Shown: positions 1 through 6,943, counted from the stretch's first letter. The stretch: 32,377 bases of DNA from Pseudoflavonifractor sp. MSJ-30 (GCF_018918045.1 NZ_JAHLPU010000033.1:1-32377); one strand, 5' to 3'. Program-made: numbers and translations. The notes: generated by a model not told the origin, from the sequence alone.

Positions 1-9
1 TGAAATGTC

Positions 10-45
10 ATTGCGAGCCAGTGACCGAGTCACTGGTGTGGCAAT
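10..45. repeat. Palindromic intergenic repeat at the window edge
   Basis: An outer pair ATTGC (10-14) / GCAAT (41-45) encloses a perfect 8-bp hairpin, CCAGTGAC (18-25) and GTCACTGG (29-36), with a CGA loop. It lies just outside the ISL3 terminal repeat. Hairpins of this style are common as dispersed intergenic repeats in gut Firmicutes, but copy number cannot be judged from this window. Confidence 0.5.
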
Positions 46-78
46 CCCCCGGATAGACGTAAAATCCAGGATTTTCTA

Positions 79-100
79 GGCTCTATGTCAATAGTTGGGG
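79..100 (-). repeat. ISL3-family terminal inverted repeat
   Basis: The sequence starting GGCTCTATGTCAATAGTTGG resembles the GGCTCT... termini of ISL3-family elements. It sits about 60 bp beyond the stop codon of the transposase remnant, where the right-hand terminal repeat would be. The partner repeat is not in the window because the rest of the IS is missing. Confidence 0.6.
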
Positions 101-128
101 TAGAGAAAAAACCAAGCGATGATAGATC

Positions 129-158
129 GTGTCGGGGTGAATAGCTCCGGCACGGTTT
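129..158 (+). terminator. Terminator-like hairpin in the IS end
   Basis: GTGTCGGGG (129-137) pairs with CTCCGGCAC (145-153), allowing two G-U pairs, and is followed by GGTTTTT. The T-run is on the plus strand, so it would stop transcription entering the IS from its right end, a common arrangement in insertion sequences. Confidence 0.45.
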
Positions 159-288
159 TTATGTATGGCAGAAAAGGATTCTCTTTCTGAAATTGTAGAA
201 ACTCCGCATAACAAAGCAGATTCGCTTCAGAACCTTTGTTTTGTTGTTGCAGCCTTCAATGAAGCCATTTGACCAGGGAACATCCATG
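159..288 (-). pseudogene. 3' remnant of an ISL3-family transposase
   Basis: Only the last 40 or so codons remain. They contain NGFIEGCNNKTKVLKR followed by RSFYNFRKRI, the recognisable C-terminal end of ISL3-family DDE transposases, and the stop is at 159-161. Everything upstream of about 288 is unrelated: in a shifted frame it is the start of a DUF3847 gene. The enzyme would have been around 400 residues, so this copy is inactive. The ISL3 terminal repeat at 79-100 supports the assignment. The break lies somewhere in 280-293; the exact base cannot be fixed without a full-length relative. Confidence 0.75.
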
Positions 289-387
289 GAGGTCCAGACG
301 CTCCAGCTTGTGCTGTTCCTGTGCAAGCTGCGTCTCGGCTCGTTCCTTTTCGGCTCGAAGCTGTTCAAGGGTTTTCGGTTTTGTCAT
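289..387 (-). pseudogene. 5' fragment of a DUF3847 mobile-element gene
   Basis: From the ATG at 385-387 the reading runs MTKPKTLEQLRAEKER... and continues as a Glu/Gln/Lys-rich helix for about 32 residues. It then runs into the ISL3 remnant. The opening is typical of DUF3847 proteins, small coiled-coil proteins encoded beside relaxase genes in clostridial mobilisable elements. A strong AGGAGGT site lies 8-9 bases upstream. The frame stops soon after the junction, so no functional product is expected. It marks this end of the scar as former mobilisation-module DNA. Identification is by eye from a short segment. Confidence 0.6.
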
Positions 388-419
388 TGTGATTGACCTC
401 CTTTTTTGATTTTGGGGAT

Positions 420-465
420 AAAAAAAGACCGTCAACTTTTCGCATAGTGCGACCAGTCAACGGTC
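420..465 (-). terminator. Terminator downstream of the GNAT gene
   Basis: On the minus strand GACCGT (complement of 460-465) pairs with ACGGTC (complement of 427-432), with a second small hairpin CGCA/TGCG (441-451) inside. Seven T residues follow at 426-420. It is placed to end transcripts of the acetyltransferase gene before the DUF3847 start. Confidence 0.55.
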
Positions 466-516
466 TGATTTTCGGTATTCGGTTTTTGTGTTCAGTTAGA
501 CAAACCGGAATTTTAA

Positions 517-960
517 TTATAACGGTCTTTGCAAATACACCATATCTACCAACTGTATTCCACTCTCATAGATTGGGTGGTCATAATTATCTATAAAGAA
601 ATTTGATATGATATGTGAACGGACAAAACCACACTTTTCATAAAATGGTATTGTCAGTGGGCTATCGCCTGTTCCCACTTGCAGAATGGCATATTGCTCT
701 CTGTAATTATTAACAATAAACTCAATTAAGGCTCTTGCATAACCTTTCCCTTGATATTCTGGAACTGTCGCAATGTTCTTGATTTCAAGTATGTCATTTT
801 CTTTATCGGTTATGACACACTCACACTTGACCCCATTATCATCAAGTACATACATCTTGCCGTTATCAAGATAACGGTCAACCATATCTTCCTGCTCATC
901 TGCTAATAAGAGCAAATCAAAATATTGTTTTTTATTTTCTTTAACTTCAATAATTTTCAT
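517..960 (-). CDS. GNAT-family N-acetyltransferase (mobile-element cargo)
   Basis: This is a 147-residue protein with a GNAT fold signature: a beta strand leading into IATVPEYQGKGYARALIEF, the acetyl-CoA pyrophosphate-binding motif A (Q-x-x-G-x-G/A), then the late motif PFYEKCGF. The acceptor substrate cannot be read from the sequence. The ATG at 958-960 is preferred over a GTG three codons earlier because TAGGTG lies at a proper distance upstream of it. Codon use is A+T-rich, unlike the chromosomal genes further on, which fits cargo of the mobile element. The gene ends in a TTTGCAAAGAC segment and is followed by AATTCCGGTTTGTC, nearly the same 3' flank as the peptidase-like gene at 1273-1875. 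It is intact and could be expressed; resistance or detoxification roles are possible but not shown. Confidence 0.8.
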   Translation of the reverse strand: MKIIEVKENKKQYFDLLLLADEQEDMVDRYLDNGKMYVLDDNGVKCECVITDKENDILEIKNIATVPEYQGKGYARALIEFIVNNYREQYAILQVGTGDSPLTIPFYEKCGFVRSHIISNFFIDNYDHPIYESGIQLVDMVYLQRPL

Positions 961-1272
961 CAATCGCACCTACAAATTCCGATTTGCTTGTTCCATAAAA
1001 TTCATTTTATTCGCCTTCAAACTTGCTGGCGGCGAACAGCATTTTATGCTGTTTGCGGACGGCAAGTACACAGGGGATAGCCGCATTAGCGGTGCAAGGG
1101 GGTGTAGCTCCCTTGACGGAAGGTCGTGACGAAACATGCTCGGTCGAGCAGTTTTCTTCTGCTGACCGGGAATGAAGCGACCCAGGACGCACTACTCTCG
1201 ACAGAGAGTATAGAAGTGCGACTTTTAGTTTCTAAAGGGATTATATCTGTTCGACAAACTGGAATTTTCAAA
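961..1272. other. Hairpin-rich noncoding spacer, possible oriT region
   Basis: No convincing gene is present in this 312-base gap. It is richer in G+C than its flanks and carries two clear inverted repeats: AACAGCAT (1035-1042) / ATGCTGTT (1046-1053), and TACTCTC (1193-1199) / GAGAGTA (1204-1210) nested inside GCACT (1189-1193) / AGTGC (1215-1219). Given the nearby DUF3847 and tnpV remnants, a transfer origin or other cis-acting site of the former mobile element is plausible. That is inference; no nick-site consensus was recognised. Short open frames on the minus strand have no ribosome site or recognisable domain. Confidence 0.3.
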
Positions 1273-1875
1273 TTAGTCTTTGCAAATAACCTTTGAACCT
1301 TCACCATCAATTACAATTCCCTGATGGTTGTTAATAGGGCATAGATTCAAATCCGAAAACTCAGTCATTATTTTCTCGGTAACTTTCTTAAATGGTGCTG
1401 TAAGATAATGCGGCAGAACATAGAAATCAAGCAAATCAAGCCCTGCATCATCTTCTTGTGAGTAGTCCTCCGGCTTTTCATCCATTTGTTCAATATATTG
1501 GATGGTAGGAGCGCATACAATCGCACCTGCCGATTCGCCGATCATCAGTTTTCCCTTTGCCAATTCTTTCTTCAACAGCTCATCCGTTCCCGTTTTACGG
1601 AGCTGGTCTATAAGGAAAAAAGAATTTCCACCGGTAAAATATATCACATCCGTATCTTCAAAAACAGATTGTATCGTTGAATAAGCCTCCGTTGAAATAT
1701 CAATTTCAGTTACGGTTGCTCCCAGTTTATTAAATAGCTTTCGAGCCGAGCCGACATAACCGGTGTAGCCTTCACGCAGCGATGCTGTTGGAATAAATGC
1801 GACTTTTTTGTTATCAATTTCTTCTTTTATCAAACTTCCTACACCTGAAAAGTGCGAACATAAAAACAGCTTCAT
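1273..1875 (-). CDS. Peptidase E-like S51 family protein (mobile-element cargo)
   Basis: The 200-residue protein has the class-I glutamine-amidotransferase-like fold of peptidase family S51. The nucleophile elbow is GESAGA with Ser115, and a likely catalytic His156 lies in LPHYL. Early strands VAFIPTAS and VIYFTGGN also match the family. Bacterial PepE cleaves Asp-X dipeptides; whether this member does so is unknown. The start ATG has AAGGAGA seven bases upstream, and an extended -10 (TGGTATAAT) lies at 1919-1927. Length is close to that of related short Firmicutes proteins. Low G+C and the position between DUF3847 and tnpV remnants suggest it arrived with the element. Its 3' end and flank closely resemble those of the GNAT gene. 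Confidence 0.8.
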   Translation of the reverse strand: MKLFLCSHFSGVGSLIKEEIDNKKVAFIPTASLREGYTGYVGSARKLFNKLGATVTEIDISTEAYSTIQSVFEDTDVIYFTGGNSFFLIDQLRKTGTDELLKKELAKGKLMIGESAGAIVCAPTIQYIEQMDEKPEDYSQEDDAGLDLLDFYVLPHYLTAPFKKVTEKIMTEFSDLNLCPINNHQGIVIDGEGSKVICKD

Positions 1876-1918
1876 CCATATTCTCCTTTATAAATTTGTT
1901 GCTCAATTTCGCATTCAA

Positions 1919-1927
1919 ATTATACCA
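1919..1927 (-). promoter_or_regulatory. Extended -10 promoter for the S51 gene
   Basis: The minus strand reads TGGTATAAT, an extended -10 element, about 45 bases upstream of the start codon. No good -35 hexamer is present at 16-18 bases, which is normal for extended -10 promoters. Confidence 0.5.
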
Positions 1928-1969
1928 TAAAGCTTGTAAACAATTCTACCTCAACTTTTGTGAGATATG

Positions 1970-2001
1970 AGAAAAGTCCGAACAGTTTTCTGCCCGGACT
2001 T
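1970..2001 (-). terminator. Terminator after tnpV remnant
   Basis: AAGTCCG (1974-1980) pairs with CGGACTT (1995-2001). On the minus strand the hairpin runs into TTTTC, so it would end transcripts coming from the tnpV remnant. Confidence 0.55.
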
Positions 2002-2007
2002 CCTCGC

Positions 2008-2268
2008 TCAATCATAAATCAATTCCGCTTTCACAATTTCCTCTGCCTGTGCCTTGCAAGCGTTCATCTGCCGCACCCGCTCCATCTGGTTTTCGGCTTT
2101 CAGCTGTTCGGTCACGCCGTTTTGCTCTGCCAGTGACCGCACGATCAGCTCCATGCGGTTTCGTGCTGTCTCGTCAATCTCGGCGCAATGCTCAAAGAGC
2201 TTGTCGGATAGCACCAGCTCATTGAACAGTATCGGGCGGTGCATTTCCAGATACGCTTTGCGGAGTCC
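2008..2268 (-). pseudogene. tnpV: 5'-truncated TnpV-like transposon protein
   Basis: The readable part begins near RKAYLEMHRPILFNELVLSDKL and ends with QAEEIVKAELIYD, closely like the C-terminal two-thirds of TnpV, a small protein of unknown role from Tn4451-type transposons. The usual N-terminal segment and its start codon are absent. Upstream in the same frame the sequence turns into the terminator of the neighbouring ABC operon, so the in-frame extension to 2373 is accidental. The break at about 2266-2276 is therefore the boundary between element and chromosome. No large serine recombinase (tnpX) is present in the window, so the element cannot move on its own. Confidence 0.7.
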
Positions 2269-2276
2269 AAAAGAAA

Positions 2277-2310
2277 GCCGTGCAGATGGAATCCATCCGC
2301 ACGGCTTTTT
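2277..2310. terminator. Bidirectional terminator of the ABC importer operon
   Basis: GCCGTGC (2277-2283) pairs with GCACGGC (2299-2305), and the stem extends inward with GATGG/CCATC. It has a plus-strand T-run (2305-2310) and on the minus strand TTTCTTTT. It ends the importer operon and sits a few bases from the tnpV truncation point. Confidence 0.8.
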
Positions 2311-2330
2311 TGAGTTGCGAAAAGACTGCG

Positions 2331-3407
2331 TTACAGCACGTGGACATTCTCCGGATCGAAGACCAGATGGCACTTGTCGCCCACCTGATACACCCGCTTG
2401 TTCTTGGGATTGGGATCCGTCAGCTTGACCAGAGTGTCGCCTACCATGACGTGGTAGTTCTGGTAGCTGCCCATGAAGCAGGAGAGGACGACCTCACAGG
2501 GCAATCCGCCTTCCTCCGCCAGAGCGGCGGCCTCAGGACGCAGGACAATGGTGTAGTCCCTGCCGACCTCCATACCGGGAACCGGGGCGGCGTGGCAAAT
2601 GTCTCCGGACACGTTGATCCGGGCACGGCCGTTCTCCAGAGCCTCCAGCTTGCCCTTCAGGAAGTTTGCTTCACCGATGAAGTCGGCCACGAACTCGTTG
2701 ACGGGGTGATAGTAGATCTCCTGAGGGGAACCAATCTGCTCGACCACGCCGGAGCGCATGATGATGATCCGGTCGGACAGGGCCATGGCCTCGCTCTGGT
2801 CGTGGGTGACATAGATGGCGGTGATGCCCACCTCCTGCTGGATGCGGCGGATCTCCGTCCGCATGGTAACTCTCAGCTTGGCATCCAGGTTGGAAAGAGG
2901 CTCGTCAAACAGCAGCACGCTGGGCTCGATGACCAGGGCCCGGGCCAGGGCCACACGCTGCTGCTGGCCGCCGGAGAGCTGGTTGGTCATGCGGCCCTCC
3001 ATGCCCGTCAGCTCCACCAGATCCAGAATTTTCATGACCCGCTCTTTGATCTGGTCCTTGGGGACGTGGCGCAGCTTCAGGCCGTAGGCCACATTGTCAA
3101 AGACGTTGTAGTGGGGGAGCAGGGCGTAGCTCTGGAACACCATGGCGGTGTCCCGCTTGTTGGGGGTCAGGGCGTTGATGGGCTCGTCGCCCAGATAGAT
3201 TTCGCCCTCGTCCGGGCTTTCGAAGCCCGCGATCATCCGCAGAGTTGTGGTTTTGCCGCAGCCGGAGGGCCCAAGCAGGGTGACAAACTCGCCGGGGGCA
3301 ATGGTCAGAGAGTTATCCCTGACGGCATAAAAAGGCCTGCCGGTTTTGGGATCCTGGTAGATTTTGGAAATGTGCTCCAGGCGCACACCTTTTTTCTTCT
3401 TTTCCAT
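2331..3407 (-). CDS. ABC importer ATPase (FbpC/PotA-like)
   Basis: The 358-residue protein powers the importer encoded upstream. All nucleotide-binding motifs are intact: Walker A GPSGCGKT (46-53), Q-loop at VFQSY, signature LSGGQ (144-148), Walker B LLFDEP (165-170) with catalytic Glu169, D-loop SNLDA and the H-loop His202. The last 100 or so residues form a TOBE-type regulatory domain, as in Fe3+, spermidine/putrescine and 2-aminoethylphosphonate importers. The ATG follows the permease stop by 3 bases, with AAGGAGG inside the permease's last codons, so the two are translationally linked. It is the last gene before the terminator at 2277-2310. Substrate specificity cannot be told from the ATPase alone. 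Confidence 0.92.
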   Translation of the reverse strand: MEKKKKGVRLEHISKIYQDPKTGRPFYAVRDNSLTIAPGEFVTLLGPSGCGKTTTLRMIAGFESPDEGEIYLGDEPINALTPNKRDTAMVFQSYALLPHYNVFDNVAYGLKLRHVPKDQIKERVMKILDLVELTGMEGRMTNQLSGGQQQRVALARALVIEPSVLLFDEPLSNLDAKLRVTMRTEIRRIQQEVGITAIYVTHDQSEAMALSDRIIIMRSGVVEQIGSPQEIYYHPVNEFVADFIGEANFLKGKLEALENGRARINVSGDICHAAPVPGMEVGRDYTIVLRPEAAALAEEGGLPCEVVLSCFMGSYQNYHVMVGDTLVKLTDPNPKNKRVYQVGDKCHLVFDPENVHVL

Positions 3408-3410
3408 GGC

Positions 3411-5123
3411 TTACTTGCCCTCCTTGATTTTTCTGCTGGTGCCGAAGTATTTTGTGACCAGATTCATGAGCAAGACGCTCCCGTAGGTAATGCCGATGAG
3501 GATGGTTGCAAAGGCACAGGCCAGACTGTAGGATCCTTTTTCGGCAAACTCGTTGATCTGCACGGTGATGAGCAGGAACTGGGGCGTCACCAGCAGGATA
3601 ATGGCGGAAATGGCGGTAATGCTGCGGACAAAGGCGGTGACAAGGCCGCTGAGGAAGGAATCCTTGATGAGGGGCAGAGTCACGGTCATGAATACCCGGA
3701 AGCTGTCCGCACCCATGTCATAGGCGGATTCCTCAATGGACTTGTCAATCTGCCGCAGGGCGGAAATACCGCTGCGGGTGCCTGTGGGCAGGGAACGGAC
3801 CACGAAGACGATAATCAGAATGGCGCCGGTGCCGTAAAGCCCCTGCAAAAGTCCCGTGTGGAACAGGCCGCCGGAGAAGCCCCGGATATAGCCAACGCCC
3901 AGCACCGTGCCGGGCACGGCCATGGCCAGCATGGATACTGCCTCTATGAAGCCCTTGGCTTTGAACTTCCGCTTGACCACCAGATAGGAGATGATCATAC
4001 TCAGCAGCGCCGTAATGGGGGAGGCGATCAGGCTCAGGATGAAAGAATCCCGGAAAGCCTGAAGTCCGTGGTAGCGGGAGAAGACCAGCTTGAACCACTT
4101 GCCTGTCAGCGGGAAGAACTTGAAGCCCCAGGTGGGGAAGCAGGCCCCGATGGGCACGCACAGGTACATCATGATGACGAAAATGGCCACCAGTGTGCAC
4201 AGAACGGTCAGAGGGATCTTTACGCTCTTATCCGTAATGAGCATCCGGCCCCGGGAGGCCTTGCCCGTCAGGGTGGCGGCAGTTTTGCGCTCCAGATAAT
4301 ACTTCTGGACGGCAAACATACAGAGCGTGATGCACAGCAGCACCACGGCCATGGCTGCGGCGCCGGCTTTGTCGTAGGCGCCGGTGATCTGTAAGTAGAT
4401 GGTGGTGGCCAGAGTGTCATAGGAGCCGCCGATGATCATGGGGTTGGCAAAATCTGCGATGGACTCGATAAAGGTCACGAGAAACGCGTTGCCCAGACCC
4501 GGCAGCATCAGAGGCAGGGTTACGCTGGTGAACACCTTCCAGCGGGAAGCGCCCATATCCCGGGAGGCCTCCTCCAGAGAGGGGTCAATATTTTTCAGCA
4601 GGCCCTTCAGCATCATGTAGCAGACGGGGAAGAAGGTCAGGGTCTGGACCACGGCGATGCCCCAGAAGCCATAAACGCTGTTGTCATAGATTTTCAGCAG
4701 GAACCGGGTGATGATGCCGGCCTTGCCGAAGAGCATGATCATGGAAAGGCTCAGCACGAAGGGGGGCGAGACCACGGGCAGCATGGACACGACCTTGAAC
4801 AGGCCGCCCACAAACTTATCCATCTTCACATATACTTCCACATAGGCAAACAGCAGGCCCACCAATGTGGAGAGAATGCCTACCAGAAAGCCCACCTTCA
4901 GTGTATTGGTAATGGCGTGGGTAAAGGTGGGCATGGCAAAAATGCGCTTGAACACGTTGAAGCTGAAGCCGCCGTCTCCCACAAAGCTGTCCACCAGCAG
5001 AATGGCCAGGGGATAGAGGATAAACAGTGTTAAAAATGCGATCAGCACGACAATGGTGGTCATCAGAATGGGGTCAGCCATCAGCTTTTTCCGGTCCAGT
5101 GCCGCGCTCTGGTTCTTAGCCAT
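3411..5123 (-). CDS. Fused double-domain ABC permease (FbpB-like)
   Basis: The 570-residue membrane protein contains two BPD_transp_1 domains in tandem, so one chain supplies the whole transmembrane pore. Each half has the EAA loop that docks on the ATPase: EASRDMGASRWKVF in the first and ESAYDMGADSFRVF in the second. About 12 membrane segments are visible. This architecture is typical of Fe3+ (FbpB/SfuB), thiamine and some phosphonate importers. The start chosen is the ATG at 5121-5123, with AAGGAGG at the right distance; a longer in-frame reading to 5225 would run through a structured intergenic repeat and is rejected. The binding protein lies 200 bases upstream, separated by hairpins. Confidence 0.9.
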   Translation of the reverse strand: MAKNQSAALDRKKLMADPILMTTIVVLIAFLTLFILYPLAILLVDSFVGDGGFSFNVFKRIFAMPTFTHAITNTLKVGFLVGILSTLVGLLFAYVEVYVKMDKFVGGLFKVVSMLPVVSPPFVLSLSMIMLFGKAGIITRFLLKIYDNSVYGFWGIAVVQTLTFFPVCYMMLKGLLKNIDPSLEEASRDMGASRWKVFTSVTLPLMLPGLGNAFLVTFIESIADFANPMIIGGSYDTLATTIYLQITGAYDKAGAAAMAVVLLCITLCMFAVQKYYLERKTAATLTGKASRGRMLITDKSVKIPLTVLCTLVAIFVIMMYLCVPIGACFPTWGFKFFPLTGKWFKLVFSRYHGLQAFRDSFILSLIASPITALLSMIISYLVVKRKFKAKGFIEAVSMLAMAVPGTVLGVGYIRGFSGGLFHTGLLQGLYGTGAILIIVFVVRSLPTGTRSGISALRQIDKSIEESAYDMGADSFRVFMTVTLPLIKDSFLSGLVTAFVRSITAISAIILLVTPQFLLITVQINEFAEKGSYSLACAFATILIGITYGSVLLMNLVTKYFGTSRKIKEGK

Positions 5124-5149
5124 AGGCGGGTCCTCCTTTGTTCTGCTCT

Positions 5150-5253
5150 CTGTAAGGGCGGCGGCCTGCGGCCTGTCCGGCACCTGGCCTGAGCACCCGG
5201 CTTCCTGGGGCCGGACGCAATACATTTCGGGCAGCAGGCTGCCGTCCTTACAG
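5150..5253. repeat. Long imperfect inverted repeat between binding protein and permease
   Basis: CTGTAAGG (5150-5157) and CCTTACAG (5246-5253) are perfect inverted copies, and pairing continues inward (GCGGC with GCCG, through one G-U). The interior is G+C-rich with further possible hairpins. The unit could be a dispersed palindromic repeat that landed inside the operon, or an mRNA-stability element. Confidence 0.5.
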
Positions 5254-5264
5254 AAAACGCTAAT

Positions 5265-5296
5265 AAAGAGACGGCGGCAGAAGCCGCCGCCTCTTT
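5265..5296 (-). terminator. Attenuator-like hairpin after the binding-protein gene
   Basis: AAAGAG plus CGGCGGC (5265-5278) pairs with GCCGCCG plus CTCTTT (5283-5296) through one mismatch, with an AGAA loop. On the minus strand it ends in CTCTTTATT, a weak T-run. A partial terminator here would make more binding protein than permease, a common pattern in ABC operons. Confidence 0.55.
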
Positions 5297-5323
5297 GGCT
5301 ATCGGGAAATGAGAATCTGAAAA

Positions 5324-6514
5324 TTACTCAGTCTTGAAGCGGTCCGCACCGGTATCAGCGCCGCCGGCGTTCAGAGCGTTCATGACTTCCTCAATATAGG
5401 TACCGATGTTGTTCTTGGCATCCTCAAAGTCATAGTCCATGACGTTGTCGGGATCCAGGCCGAACTGCATGGCGACCTCAGGCTGGGTGGCGTTGTCGAT
5501 GACCAGGAACTGGTAGGAGCCGTTCTGGGCAGCCAGATTCACGCACTCGGGGGACAGAGCGTACTCAATCCACAGCTTGGCGGCGTTGGAGTGGGCAGCA
5601 CCCTTGAACATGGCGGTAGCGCCGACCTCGAAGGAGGTGCCGCTGGAGGGAATCACCAGCTCCACATTGGTGTAGCCGTTGTCCACGATCTGGGTGATAC
5701 CGTCATGCAGGAAGCCGATGCCGATGACGCACTCGCCGGTGCCCACGTTCTTGGAGGGGCCGGAGCCGGACTTGGTGTAGACTTCGATATTCTTATCCAG
5801 GTCAACCAGGTACTGGATGCCTTCGTCGTGGCCGTACTTCTGGATCATGGTGTTAATGACCAGCTTGGCGGTGCCGGCGGTGTTGTAGTTGGACAGCCAG
5901 ATCAGACCCTTGTACTCGGGCTTCAGCAGGTCGGCCCAGTCGGCGGGGGCTTCCAGATTCAGGCGGGCCAGTTCATCGGTGTTGACCATGAAGCCCAGGA
6001 TGCCCTTGTAGATGCCGTACCACTTGCCGTCGGGATCCTTGTACATGTCGCTGAGCAGATGAGAAGCGTTCTGGGCGGCGTAAGGCTCCAGCAGATCTTC
6101 CTTGGCCAGCACGTTGTAGGGATCGGTGGTGCCGCCGAACCAGACGTCAGCGGAGGGGTTGCCCTTCTCCTCTTCAATCTTGGCCTGGACCTCACCGGTG
6201 GACAGACGCTGGTAGTTTACCTTGATGCCGAACACTTCCTGGAAGTGCTCGCAGGCGGCGGCCAGGTACTCCTCTTCGCAGGAGCCGTAGACCGTCAGCT
6301 CACCCTCGGCCTGCGCCGCGGCGATCAGATCGTCCATGCCGTCAAAATAGCTGGGATACTTGCTTTCTTCCTTGGGGGCGTCGGCAGCGGCGGTGGTATC
6401 ACCGGCTGCGGGCGCTGCGGTGGTGGCGGCAGGCGCGTCGGTCTTGCTGCCGCAGGCAGCCAGGGACAGGACCATTACCACGGCCAAAAGCATAGCCAAA
6501 TACTTTTTCATCAT
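5324..6514 (-). CDS. Solute-binding lipoprotein of the Fe3+/AEP-like ABC importer
   Basis: The protein has a lipoprotein signal (MKKYLAMLLAVVMVLSLAAC, lipobox LAAC), a low-complexity Ala/Thr linker, and then an SBP_bac_6-type binding fold starting near ELTVYGSCEEEYL. It would sit on the outer face of the membrane and deliver substrate to the permease. Family members bind Fe3+, 2-aminoethylphosphonate or related anions. The paired tyrosines that coordinate iron in FbpA are not evident, so iron should not be assumed. GGAGG lies 5 bases upstream of the ATG at 6512-6514, with a second ATG at 6509-6511; either could start. A consensus promoter (6568-6596) drives it as first gene of the operon. Confidence 0.88.
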   Translation of the reverse strand: MMKKYLAMLLAVVMVLSLAACGSKTDAPAATTAAPAAGDTTAAADAPKEESKYPSYFDGMDDLIAAAQAEGELTVYGSCEEEYLAAACEHFQEVFGIKVNYQRLSTGEVQAKIEEEKGNPSADVWFGGTTDPYNVLAKEDLLEPYAAQNASHLLSDMYKDPDGKWYGIYKGILGFMVNTDELARLNLEAPADWADLLKPEYKGLIWLSNYNTAGTAKLVINTMIQKYGHDEGIQYLVDLDKNIEVYTKSGSGPSKNVGTGECVIGIGFLHDGITQIVDNGYTNVELVIPSSGTSFEVGATAMFKGAAHSNAAKLWIEYALSPECVNLAAQNGSYQFLVIDNATQPEVAMQFGLDPDNVMDYDFEDAKNNIGTYIEEVMNALNAGGADTGADRFKTE

Positions 6515-6567
6515 TGTTTCCTCCATTCTGTGTAACCTCGGTAAATAGAATACCGGGAACAGGGTTT

Positions 6568-6596
6568 ATTATAATCACCGAAACATGCCTTGTCAA
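6568..6596 (-). promoter_or_regulatory. Sigma-A promoter of the ABC importer operon
   Basis: The minus strand has TTGACA (6596-6591), a 17-base spacer and TATAAT (6573-6568): a perfect match to the housekeeping consensus, about 55 bases before the lipoprotein start. Confidence 0.9.
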
Positions 6597-6914
6597 TCCT
6601 GAATAGAAAAGTGAGTAAAATTTTTTTGCATTTGTGTATTATGAATATACGGTACAATTCCGGGCAAAAAGGGATATGGAAAGTTATGCGTTTTGCGGAG
6701 TGCCCGGTACTGCTGCCGTTGACAGAGCATAGAGTGAGGCGGGATCGGAAACAAATTGGGAAAATACTTTCTCTGCGAAGAAGTCTGCGGGGGCAAAATT
6801 CTGCCTGTATGTTAAGAATTTCAGAAAAATTAAGGATGAAATGCACAAATTACGAAATACGAATATGTATGAAATGAACATATTTTATAACGAAACTACT
6901 TTCGTGATTCTCCG
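6597..6914. other. A+T-rich divergent intergenic region
   Basis: Between the two divergent promoters no gene is supported; the short frames lack ribosome sites and recognisable domains. The right half holds inverted repeats AATATGT (6862-6868) / ACATATT (6878-6884) and ACGAAA (6890-6895) / TTTCGT (6900-6905). Both are upstream of the starch-locus promoter and are candidate regulator sites. Confidence 0.5.
6890..6905. promoter_or_regulatory. Candidate operator upstream of the starch locus
   Basis: ACGAAA and TTTCGT form perfect 6-base half-sites around a CTAC centre, ending 9 bases before the -35 box. A LacI-family regulator is encoded at the end of the same locus; that it binds here is inference. 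Confidence 0.4.
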
Positions 6915-6943
6915 TTGACGGCGGAAAACGAGGGTGCTATATT
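6915..6943 (+). promoter_or_regulatory. Sigma-A promoter of the starch/maltodextrin locus
   Basis: TTGACG (6915-6920), a 17-base spacer and TATATT (6938-6943) make a strong promoter 34 bases before the first start codon. Just downstream GGTTTACC (6945-6952) and GGTAAACC (6969-6976) are perfect inverted copies flanking the AGGAGG ribosome site, so an operator or partial mRNA hairpin is possible. Confidence 0.8.

Noticed and set aside
1007..1310. Short minus-strand frames in the hairpin-rich spacer as real small proteins
   Set aside because: They overlap each other and the S51 gene end, lack ribosome sites, and run through both inverted repeats.
2280..4394. A 704-codon open frame on the plus strand opposite the ABC importer genes
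   Set aside because: It is antisense to two genes with clear motifs, is rich in His/Gln/Gly as shadow frames of G+C-rich genes are, and has no ribosome site or domain.
6590..6877. A possible 95-codon small gene in the divergent intergenic region
   Set aside because: It has no ribosome site, lies across the importer promoter, and its residues show no domain or membrane pattern.
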